A DNA stretch of 6,547 bases from Chitinophagaceae bacterium (GTDB taxonomy: Bacteria > Bacteroidota > Bacteroidia > Chitinophagales > Chitinophagaceae). Of the stretch, positions 1-5,200 are shown piece after piece; position 1 is the first letter of the stretch, and each line of letters opens with the position of its first letter. The notes beneath the pieces were generated by a model. The model was not told where the DNA came from. It searched no databases and saw only the letters and a program-made list of their open reading frames with translations. The stretch covers positions 1 through 6,547 of the forward strand of contig CANGEZ010000122.1 in NCBI GenBank assembly GCA_947452875.1, written 5' to 3'. The translations under genes and the position numbers were made by a program.

Positions 1-84
1 GATATCTTCAATCTTGTCTTTTTTGCAACTGAATAAAAAAACAGTTAAAGAAGCGAATAAGGCAACTGACAATAATTTTCTCAT
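1..84 (-). CDS. Lipoprotein, N-terminal fragment (runs off left edge)
   Basis: Only the first 28 codons are inside the window, beginning with ATG at 84-82. They encode a classic lipoprotein signal peptide: a basic start (MRK), a hydrophobic core (about residues 4-18) and the lipobox LFSC with the lipidated cysteine at residue 20. The mature start, CKKDKIED, is rich in Lys, Asp and Glu, as is common just after the cysteine in Bacteroidota lipoproteins. The protein is therefore expected to be membrane-anchored. Its function cannot be told because the rest lies outside the window. It follows the stop codon of the 115-576 gene by 30 bp on the same strand, so it may be the third gene of that unit. 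A TAnnTTTG box in the gap could also give it its own promoter. Confidence 0.75.
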   Translation of the reverse strand, partial: MRKLLSVALFASLTVFLFSCKKDKIEDI

Positions 85-104
85 TATTCTAGTATTTAAG
101 ATTT

Positions 105-112
105 CAAATATA
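105..112 (-). promoter_or_regulatory. Candidate -7 box (TATATTTG)
   Basis: On the minus strand this reads TATATTTG, a full match to the Bacteroidota TAnnTTTG box. It lies 20 bp before the ATG of the lipoprotein at 84, which would give a short leader. No TTG is visible 17-23 bp further upstream, so the promoter is incomplete. The downstream gene may instead be read through from its neighbours. Confidence 0.35.
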
Positions 113-114
113 AA

Positions 115-576
115 TTAATTACCACTATTACTATTCTTTATCCTTAATTTTTCTAGATTTTCCGCATAATTCCTCGAACCCTTCTTATAATTGCCACTGT
201 AAAAATTCTGGTCGTAAGTTTTTCCTGTAAACCTATCCATCAGCCCGAATAAATAATCAGTAGTGGGAGGGAAACGATCTTTGCCTACCCAATAACCTGG
301 ATTTTCATGTTCAAGGATGTAAAAAACATACCTGTAATTGGCAATATCATATTTTGATGATTTGGGATATTTGTCATCTATGGCCTCAAATTTTCCTTTG
401 TATTCTTTTTCAAAAGCTTCTATCATGCTTTCTGTGATTTTGTCTTTGGCTCCGGGAGAGATAAGAACGGTGGTTTCTTTTTTTCCGAAATCTTCGGGGA
501 AGTTATATTTTTCTTTTTGAGCTTTTACATTGATAATTGAAAACAAGAAAGCGATTGATAATAGTAATTTATGCAT
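115..576 (-). CDS. Small secreted protein of unknown function
   Basis: I do not recognise a family. The product is 153 aa from the ATG at 576-574. A Sec signal peptide is plain: MHK start, hydrophobic stretch from about residue 4 to 15, cleavage near residue 20 after NVKAQ. The mature part of about 130 aa is charged and aromatic-rich, with no cysteine, membrane segment or known catalytic motif, so a soluble periplasmic or exported protein is likely. An in-frame Met at 639 would add 21 residues. It was rejected because it puts a polar stretch before the signal peptide and overlaps the upstream gene by 53 bp. The chosen start leaves a 10-bp gap after the lipoprotein gene at 587-1342, which suggests co-transcription. 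No Shine-Dalgarno sequence is seen. What the protein does is unknown. Confidence 0.75.
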   Translation of the reverse strand: MHKLLLSIAFLFSIINVKAQKEKYNFPEDFGKKETTVLISPGAKDKITESMIEAFEKEYKGKFEAIDDKYPKSSKYDIANYRYVFYILEHENPGYWVGKDRFPPTTDYLFGLMDRFTGKTYDQNFYSGNYKKGSRNYAENLEKLRIKNSNSGN

Positions 577-586
577 GATGTTGATA

Positions 587-1342
587 TTATGGATTTTCGA
601 TGATATTTCCGTCTGCAAGGGTGGTGAAGCTTGTTCCATTACTGCCGCTCATTTGCAGGTTGCAAAATGTAACTCTCAATTTTCCGTTCACATGTGATAC
701 ATATATGGGTTGATTTGGCCAACTTTCCCAGTAAATGCCGTTGGTTATTGTTGTGACGGTAATTTTATTGTCTATGGGATCAACAGGGTCGAATAACGGA
801 GAGTTATAAGTTGTGTACAAGCCATCTGCAGGTTCGATGTCTCTCCAATGTGGTGCGAAATAGATATTTACATCTCCATTTGATGATGAAGCGAACAGAG
901 ACTTCAATGAATAAGTGGATTCTATTCTTTTAAAAACTGCTGAGAAACTTTGGTCTGCCATGTTATTGTACATGATGGTGTTTGCTGTAATTGTACATGG
1001 AGCGGTATCTTGCAATAATCTTACTTCTACGTATACACTATCCCGTTTGGTACAATTATTATCATCTAGGGAATTGACATTAAGATAATACCAGCCACTG
1101 TTATTCATCTGTGCATTGGTGATTTCTTCGGATGCGTATTGACTAGTGAAGTTATAAGGTCCATACCATTGATAAGTTGTTCCATCAATTTCCCCAGTCC
1201 ATATTTTCAGCGTTTGACCAACTGATATAGGAGAATTAGAGTAAGCTCTCGCAGCTTTTATCTGCGAACAATTGTTGGTGTTTTTTTCACATGAAGTGAA
1301 AATGATGATCACCGATAAAAAAAGAAAACTTAGTTTTTGCAT
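587..1342 (-). CDS. Lipoprotein with an Ig/PKD-like domain
   Basis: This 251-aa protein starts with a lipoprotein signal peptide: MQK, hydrophobic residues 4-15, lipobox FTSC with the acceptor cysteine at residue 18, then EKN. Residues of about 35-107 look like the Ig/PKD-like beta-sandwich common in Bacteroidota surface proteins: a GQTL strand, a YQWYGP core motif, an ITNAQMNNSGWYYL strand pair and a final VYVEV strand. Cysteines at about 25 and 97 could form a disulfide. The C-terminal half (about 115-251) is rich in Ser, Thr and Asn, probably beta-rich, and resembles no domain I can name. The likely role is a surface or periplasmic structural or binding protein; no enzyme motif is seen. 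It is the first gene of a possible three-gene exported-protein unit, with a TATCTTTG box 16 bp before its ATG. The RAYT unit begins 29 bp upstream. Confidence 0.75.
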   Translation of the reverse strand: MQKLSFLFLSVIIIFTSCEKNTNNCSQIKAARAYSNSPISVGQTLKIWTGEIDGTTYQWYGPYNFTSQYASEEITNAQMNNSGWYYLNVNSLDDNNCTKRDSVYVEVRLLQDTAPCTITANTIMYNNMADQSFSAVFKRIESTYSLKSLFASSSNGDVNIYFAPHWRDIEPADGLYTTYNSPLFDPVDPIDNKITVTTITNGIYWESWPNQPIYVSHVNGKLRVTFCNLQMSGSNGTSFTTLADGNIIENP

Positions 1343-1358
1343 TGTGATTATTTGAGGT

Positions 1359-1366
1359 CAAAGATA
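1359..1366 (-). promoter_or_regulatory. Candidate -7 box of the lipoprotein gene (TATCTTTG)
   Basis: Read on the minus strand this is TATCTTTG, a full TAnnTTTG match, 16 bp before the ATG at 1342. The expected TTG partner would fall at about 1384-1392. That stretch now belongs to the RAYT unit's left end and has no TTG on the minus strand. The promoter may therefore be weakened, or may use other contacts. Confidence 0.45.
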
Positions 1367-1371
1367 ATGAA

Positions 1372-1432
1372 AGAATGGCGCCGGTGTTCCGCAGGGCACC
1401 GGTGACATATAAGATCTTAAGGACTCTGTCCT
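1372..1432 (+). repeat. Left REP-like end with two hairpins
   Basis: After the outer AGAATGGCG comes a hairpin with 9-bp arms at 1381-1389 and 1394-1402 (CCGGTGTTC / GGGCACCGG, two G:T pairs as RNA) and a CGCA loop. A second hairpin at 1420-1432 has arms AGGAC and GTCCT around TCT. Between them lies ATAAGATCTTAAGG, which includes the shared CTTAAGGACT start. This end is 61 bp, against 54 bp on the right. The difference is mostly in the GC hairpin and the spacer after it. Confidence 0.7.
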
Positions 1433-1550
1433 GATACTAACTGCTTATTTAGAAAAATAATTACTATAAACACCTTCCTTACCCACTATAAACCTCTCTA
1501 ATTAAGAGTTTTATTCTTTCGTGTACTAGTTCTTTTTCACCTTGTCTTTT

Positions 1551-1578
1551 TAAAGCTTTATTTCATTTTTGAAATAAA
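1551..1578 (+). promoter_or_regulatory. Hairpin over the transposase leader
   Basis: Arms TTTATTTC (1557-1564) and GAAATAAA (1571-1578) are perfect complements around a six-base loop, ATTTTT. The structure ends two bases before the transposase ATG at 1581, so in the mRNA it would cover the A-rich leader where ribosomes load. A perfect 10-bp palindrome, TAAAGCTTTA (1551-1560), overlaps its left arm. IS200-type tnpA genes are known to be kept low by leader hairpins. The same role here is an inference, and an all-A:T stem would be weak except for its two G:C pairs. Confidence 0.4.
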
Positions 1579-1580
1579 AA

Positions 1581-2129
1581 ATGTCTTCTAAATACAAGCC
1601 TCGTAATCAAGAAAATCCTCATTTTGTAACTTTTACTATTGTAGGTTGGATTGATGTTTTTACAAGGGATCTTTATAAAGACATCTTTGTAACGAGCTTA
1701 GACTTTTGTATAAAAAATAAAGGCATAGAACTTCATGCCTGGGTAATTATGACGAACCACGTTCATTTAATTGTAAGCACGAAAAAAAACAACATTGCTG
1801 ATTTTGTCAGAGACATTAAAAAATATACTTGTCGGAAGATAATAGAATCCATGATTAACAATAAGCGAGAAAGCAGAAAAGTATGGATGGTCAATATGTT
1901 TGAGTTTGCAGGTAAAACCAATAGTAATAATAAATATTTTCAATTATGGAAACAATATTATCATCCAATTGAACTTAACACGCCAAGAAGACTTGAAATT
2001 GTGATGGCTTATCTTCATCATAATCCTGTAAAAGCAGGATTGGTTTGGGAGCCTTGGCATTATAAATATAGCAGTGGGATTGATTATTATACTAATGAAA
2101 AGGGGTTGTTGGAATTGGTGTTGATATAG
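1581..2129 (+). CDS. REP-associated tyrosine transposase (Y1/HUH family)
   Basis: The 182-aa product belongs to the Y1_Tnp (IS200-like) superfamily, RAYT branch. These enzymes nick and rejoin single-stranded DNA hairpins through a covalent phosphotyrosine. Visible in order: HFVTFTIVGW (first beta strand, residues 14-23); WVIMTNHVHLIV with the metal-binding HUH pair H60 and H62; FVRDIKKYT (about 75-83); FQLWKQYYHPIEL (about 120-132); and YLHHNPVKAGLV (144-155), the RAYT signature. By alignment from memory with the E. coli enzyme (Y115), the catalytic tyrosine should be Y144. The length is normal, all key residues are present and no frameshift is seen, so it may be active. The ATG at 1581 is preceded by AAATAAAAA rather than a Shine-Dalgarno sequence. 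Hairpin-bearing ends flank the gene, the right one starting two bases after the TAG stop. No consensus promoter was found upstream. Confidence 0.92.
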   Translation: MSSKYKPRNQENPHFVTFTIVGWIDVFTRDLYKDIFVTSLDFCIKNKGIELHAWVIMTNHVHLIVSTKKNNIADFVRDIKKYTCRKIIESMINNKRESRKVWMVNMFEFAGKTNSNNKYFQLWKQYYHPIELNTPRRLEIVMAYLHHNPVKAGLVWEPWHYKYSSGIDYYTNEKGLLELVLI

Positions 2130-2131
2130 AA

Positions 2132-2185
2132 AAGGACTAAGTCCTTAAGTTCTGCAGGGCACCGGTCAGAGACCGTCGCCATTCT
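2132..2185 (-). repeat. Right REP-like end with two hairpins
   Basis: Read from the outer edge inward on the minus strand it mirrors the left end: AGAATGGCG (2185-2177); a hairpin with arms CGGTC and GACCG at 2163-2167 and 2171-2175 around a 3-base loop; then CTTAAGGACT inside a perfect 7-bp inverted repeat (AAGGACT at 2132-2138, AGTCCTT at 2140-2146, one central base). It begins two bases after the transposase stop codon. It may also end transcripts from both sides, since the DUF2721 gene stops at 2195 facing it. Confidence 0.7.
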
Positions 2186-2194
2186 CAAAGAACT

Positions 2195-2587
2195 CTACTC
2201 TTCAATCAAATCCCCCAAATGCAATTTCAACGCGTTTACTGAAATGCTGATTTCCCAAAATGAAATGCCTAAAGAAATCAACAAACTCAATATACTACCT
2301 CCAAAAAGATAGATCGCCACAACGTGCTCTCCCAAAAACAACAACATCATGGCAAATACAGATAGAAACAAGCAAAGCACTCCCATCAACTGCATATAAC
2401 GGATAAGCGTAAGTCTTAAATTCAGGTTTTTGATTTCAAGCAAAATGCTTTTGTTTTCTTCTTTCTTGTAAGTTTTTTTAAGTTCTCTGATAAGTTGAGC
2501 GATGGTAAGAAAGCGGTTGGTGTAAGCCAACAAAATCAGTGTTGTAGCTGAAAATAATAATGCAGGGGTTTCGATGGTTAATGTCAT
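2195..2587 (-). CDS. DUF2721 family membrane protein
   Basis: The 130-aa product matches the DUF2721 family as I know it. The tell-tale part is the start, ETPALLFSATTLILLAYTNR, with FLTIAQLIREL just after it. Three membrane helices are visible: about residues 7-24, 63-85 and 88-112. Between the first and second is a charged, probably cytoplasmic helix (RELKKTYKKEENKS and following residues, about 34-60). The length is close to the family norm. The function of DUF2721 is not known, and no catalytic motif is seen. The gene is divergent from the TMTC-like gene, with a 136-bp gap from its ATG to the other start that holds a promoter candidate for each direction. Its stop lies 9 bp from the RAYT unit's right end, so the unit inserted just behind it. 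Confidence 0.85.
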   Translation of the reverse strand: MTLTIETPALLFSATTLILLAYTNRFLTIAQLIRELKKTYKKEENKSILLEIKNLNLRLTLIRYMQLMGVLCLFLSVFAMMLLFLGEHVVAIYLFGGSILSLLISLGISFWEISISVNALKLHLGDLIEE

Positions 2588-2609
2588 AACGATGGGTTTA
2601 AAAAACTAT

Positions 2610-2642
2610 CAAATTTATAAATTAATCATGTTCTTTATTCAA
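2610..2642 (-). promoter_or_regulatory. Promoter of the DUF2721 gene
   Basis: On the minus strand there is TTG (2642-2640), 22 bp, then TAAATTTG (2617-2610), a full match to the Bacteroidota TTG / TAnnTTTG pattern. The box ends 22 bp before the ATG at 2587, giving a leader of roughly 15 bases. This is the best promoter match in the window. Confidence 0.6.
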
Positions 2643-2665
2643 TTGATTTAGTTTTGCTACAGAAT

Positions 2666-2696
2666 TTGAATAATACAACGTTGACCTGTTATTTTG
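2666..2696 (+). promoter_or_regulatory. Promoter of the TMTC-like / DUF6370 pair
   Basis: TTG (2666-2668), 21 bp, then TATTTTG (2690-2696), one base short of TAnnTTTG. It would start a transcript a few bases downstream, just ahead of the ATG at 2724. It overlaps the TTG codon at 2694, which argues against translation starting there. Confidence 0.45.
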
Positions 2697-2723
2697 TTTC
2701 TGAAAATTCATAAACCAACACTG

Positions 2724-4829
2724 ATGTCTAAAATTAAAATCAAACCAGCAACAAATAAATCCCAAGTTGTTGTTGAAAAAAAATCTCCCAATATTTTTTT
2801 AATCAAATTGTTTCTTGTCGCTGTTGTGATCATGTTGTATGGTCAATCTATAAATTTCCAATTCACGCTTGATGATGATTTATTTTATTTGAAACACAAA
2901 TCTGTACAACAAGGAATGGATGGTATTTCAGACATATTTACCAAAGGTTCACTAAATCAATTTGATGGTACAACAGGTGTACAGCCCTATCGTCCGTTAA
3001 CGCTTACTGTATTTGCCATTCAGAAAACTTTGTTTGATAATTCTCCTTCAGCTGCCCATTTTGTAAATATGCTTTTATACATACTTGTCGTGTTGGTAGT
3101 CTTTGAATTATTACGAAAATTATTTTCCAGCTTTCATATTTATGGGATTGCTCTAATGGCTTTACTGTTTGTGGTCCATCCGATTCATACCGAAGTGGTA
3201 TCTAGTGTAAAAAGTATGGACGAATTGTTGGCAGCTTTTTTTGGTTTTTTGGCTTGGAGGTTTTTCTTAAATGATGATTCTGAAAAAAATAATTCATGGC
3301 TTTTTATCGGATTGGGTTCATTGCTTTATTTTTTATCTCTGTTATCAAAAGAAAGTGCCATTGCGTTTTTGGTAATCATTCCGCTGAGTATGATGATGAT
3401 TCAGAAAAAAGAAATCAAATCATCTTTAAAAGCATTGATCCCATTGAGTTTGATGACATTTCTATTTTTAATTATCAGACATAATGTAATAGGAACTTCA
3501 ACAAAAAGCAATAGTTTGGCTATTCTTGAAAATGTTTTAAATGCTTCAACAAGTATTTGGCAAACAACAGCAACCAAATCGGTAATTCTATTTCATTATA
3601 TCAGATTGCTTTTTGTACCATGGCCTTTAACATGGGATTATTCATATAATCAAATTCCGCTGGTAAACTGGACTTCCATAACGGCATGGTTGGGATTGAT
3701 TATTTACGGAGCGCTTTTTATTTATGCCATACTTCAATTTAAAAAGCAACCATTGTTTTCATTTTTAATCCTGTTCTTTTTCATCAGCTCGTCACCAACG
3801 AACAATTTATTTTTAATCAACGGTGCTACAGTTGGAGAACGATTTTTATTTGTGCCCTCATTTGCTTTTACAACAGGATTTATTTTGCTTTCTGCAAATG
3901 TTCTAAAAATAAATCTTGATGATTTTTCAGGAAAAAACAAAACGATATTTTTAGGATTGGCTGTTTTAATATTAATTGTCTTTGCTGGATTATCATCAAA
4001 TAGAAGCGCGGATTGGAAATCAAATTTGGTGTTATTTGAAAAAGGCGTTGAGCGTTCGCCTAATAGCAGTCGCGCTCAATACAGTTTGGCAACTGAATAT
4101 TTAACGCAATCAAAAGAAACTACAGACCCGATTGAAAAGAACAATTATCTCCAACAATCATTAATTCACTTTAATAAAAGTCTGGAAATATTACCTGAGA
4201 ATAAATTATCACATTACAATTCCGGACTTTGTTATGTTCAACTTGGTGACACTACAAATGCTATTCTAAAATATAAAAAAGCGATTGAATTAGATTCAAA
4301 TTACATTATGCCGGTAAATAATCTTGGGGTTCTATATCAAGCCAAACATGACTTTGACGCTGCACAACAGTATTATGAATTGGCACTAAAAATAGATCCC
4401 AACGCAAAAACACCGGTTAAGAATTTGGGCGATCTTTTCATCATGAAAGGAATTTATTACAGCCAAATGGGTGACAATATACAAGCGATGGCATCTTATC
4501 AAAAAAGCATGACTTATAATAACAATAATGCTTTCTTGTTGAACAACATGGCTTCTATTTATTCTTCTATGCAAAAATTTGATAGTGCTTTGTATTGTTT
4601 GAAAAAAGCTTTTGATATTGAACCTCAAAATTTGTTGGTGATACAGAATATAGCTGCGGTATCTTATTTAAACAAGAATTATATTCAAGCTATCGAATAT
4701 GCAAATAAAGCACTTGCTATAAATGCCAACTTGAAGAAAAGTTATGGTGTATTGGCAGACACATACACTGCATTAGGAAATATCAAAGAAGCCGAGAGGT
4801 ATCGTCAATTATTTAATCAAACAAAATAA
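2724..4829 (+). CDS. TMTC-like GT-C membrane protein with C-terminal TPRs
   Basis: The 701-aa product resembles the TMTC/DUF1736 group: GT-C-fold membrane proteins joined to tetratricopeptide repeats, whose eukaryotic members transfer mannose from a lipid carrier to proteins. A basic N-terminal tail (1-23) leads into the first membrane helix (about 24-40). The first outer loop has the acidic FTLDDD motif (47-52) typical of GT-C active sites. Family motifs follow: YRPLTL (about 89), FVVHPIHTEVVSSVKSMDELLA (about 149-170), SKES (about 208), WDYSYNQIPLVNW (about 304-316) and GERFLFVPS (about 371). There are roughly ten or more membrane helices up to residue 423. Residues of about 448-698 hold around six TPRs, expected on the periplasmic side. 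ATG 2724 was chosen over a TTG at 2694, which sits in the promoter candidate. The acceptor is unknown. It lies 3 bp before the DUF6370 gene, so an operon is very likely. Confidence 0.85.
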   Translation: MSKIKIKPATNKSQVVVEKKSPNIFLIKLFLVAVVIMLYGQSINFQFTLDDDLFYLKHKSVQQGMDGISDIFTKGSLNQFDGTTGVQPYRPLTLTVFAIQKTLFDNSPSAAHFVNMLLYILVVLVVFELLRKLFSSFHIYGIALMALLFVVHPIHTEVVSSVKSMDELLAAFFGFLAWRFFLNDDSEKNNSWLFIGLGSLLYFLSLLSKESAIAFLVIIPLSMMMIQKKEIKSSLKALIPLSLMTFLFLIIRHNVIGTSTKSNSLAILENVLNASTSIWQTTATKSVILFHYIRLLFVPWPLTWDYSYNQIPLVNWTSITAWLGLIIYGALFIYAILQFKKQPLFSFLILFFFISSSPTNNLFLINGATVGERFLFVPSFAFTTGFILLSANVLKINLDDFSGKNKTIFLGLAVLILIVFAGLSSNRSADWKSNLVLFEKGVERSPNSSRAQYSLATEYLTQSKETTDPIEKNNYLQQSLIHFNKSLEILPENKLSHYNSGLCYVQLGDTTNAILKYKKAIELDSNYIMPVNNLGVLYQAKHDFDAAQQYYELALKIDPNAKTPVKNLGDLFIMKGIYYSQMGDNIQAMASYQKSMTYNNNNAFLLNNMASIYSSMQKFDSALYCLKKAFDIEPQNLLVIQNIAAVSYLNKNYIQAIEYANKALAINANLKKSYGVLADTYTALGNIKEAERYRQLFNQTK

Positions 4830-4832
4830 AAA

Positions 4833-5168
4833 ATGTTTAAAAGAACATTACTTATCATTTTTATCAGCTTATTTGTAAATCATTGTTTTTCTCAGGAAAT
4901 AAAATATAAAAACAAACGAGATAGCAGTCGTCCATTTTATCAAGCAGAAGCGAGTTGTGGTTCCTGTAAACTAAATATGAAAGGGAAAGGCTGCTTTTTG
5001 GCGGTAAGAATAAATGAAAAAAACTATTTTGTAGAAGGAGCCAGTATTGATGATTTTGGAGATGCGCATGATACAGAAGGGTTTTGTAATTCAATAAGAA
5101 AAGTTACTTTACAAGGAGAGATAAAAGAAGAGAATTTTATACTTAGTTATTTAGAATTTAATAAATGA
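4833..5168 (+). CDS. Secreted DUF6370 family protein, cysteine-rich
   Basis: The 111-aa protein has a signal peptide (1-20; MFKR start, hydrophobic 5-15, cleavage near CFS/QE), so the mature part of about 90 aa should be periplasmic. I match it to DUF6370 from the core CGSCKLNMKGKGC and DDFGDAHDTEGFCNSIRK. Four cysteines remain after cleavage (42, 45, 54, 85), plus H79 and acidic residues 73, 74 and 77. The CxxC pair and the nearby His suggest metal binding or a disulfide pair, but this is inference. The family has no established function that I know. The ATG lies 3 bp after the stop of the TMTC-like gene, so the two should be co-transcribed. Its 3' end faces the minus-strand gene ending at 5201; the 32-bp gap holds no clear terminator. 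Confidence 0.8.
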   Translation: MFKRTLLIIFISLFVNHCFSQEIKYKNKRDSSRPFYQAEASCGSCKLNMKGKGCFLAVRINEKNYFVEGASIDDFGDAHDTEGFCNSIRKVTLQGEIKEENFILSYLEFNK

Positions 5169-5200
5169 GAATTTACAACTTTAATAAGTCTCTTGGTTCT

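Larger units (their letters stand above)
1372..2185 (+). mobile_element. RAYT/REP transposon-like unit
   Basis: An 814-bp unit holds one Y1-type transposase gene between two inverted, hairpin-rich ends. The outermost 9 bp are AGAATGGCG at 1372-1380, with the exact reverse complement at 2177-2185. Each end then carries a GC-rich hairpin and, further in, a hairpin containing the shared 10-mer CTTAAGGACT (1416-1425) or its reverse complement (2140-2149). This is the arrangement expected of a REP-associated tyrosine transposase with its cognate repeats. Y1 enzymes act on single-stranded hairpins and do not normally make target duplications, so the borders are set from the inverted repeats alone. 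The unit sits between two minus-strand genes, ending 9 bp after the DUF2721 stop codon and beginning 29 bp before the lipoprotein start. Other copies in the genome cannot be seen from here. Confidence 0.7.

Noticed and set aside
338..520. Plus-strand 60-codon open frame inside the 115-576 gene
   Set aside because: Antisense to a better-supported gene, with no recognisable domain or start signal.
577..639. In-frame Met at 639 as start of the 115-576 gene
   Set aside because: It would place 21 polar residues before a clear signal peptide and overlap the lipoprotein gene. ATG 576 fits better.
1358..2191. 7-bp direct repeat TCAAAGA at 1358-1364 and 2185-2191 as a target-site duplication
   Set aside because: Y1 transposases do not normally duplicate targets. 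The left copy is 7 bp away from the unit border while the right one overlaps it by one base, so it is probably chance.
2694..2723. TTG at 2694 as start of the TMTC-like gene
   Set aside because: It lies within the promoter candidate, and the extra ten residues add no family feature. ATG 2724 follows at a sensible leader length.
3734..3940. Minus-strand open frame inside the TMTC-like gene (also 4386-4628, and plus-strand 3296-3484)
   Set aside because: They overlap conserved coding sequence of the large gene. Composition is typical of shadow frames.
4864..5094. Minus-strand open frame over the DUF6370 gene
   Set aside because: DUF6370 has family motifs and a signal peptide on the plus strand; the antisense frame has neither.
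5169..5200. Terminator between the convergent genes ending at 5168 and 5201
   Set aside because: No stem longer than a few pairs could be found in this 32-bp gap.
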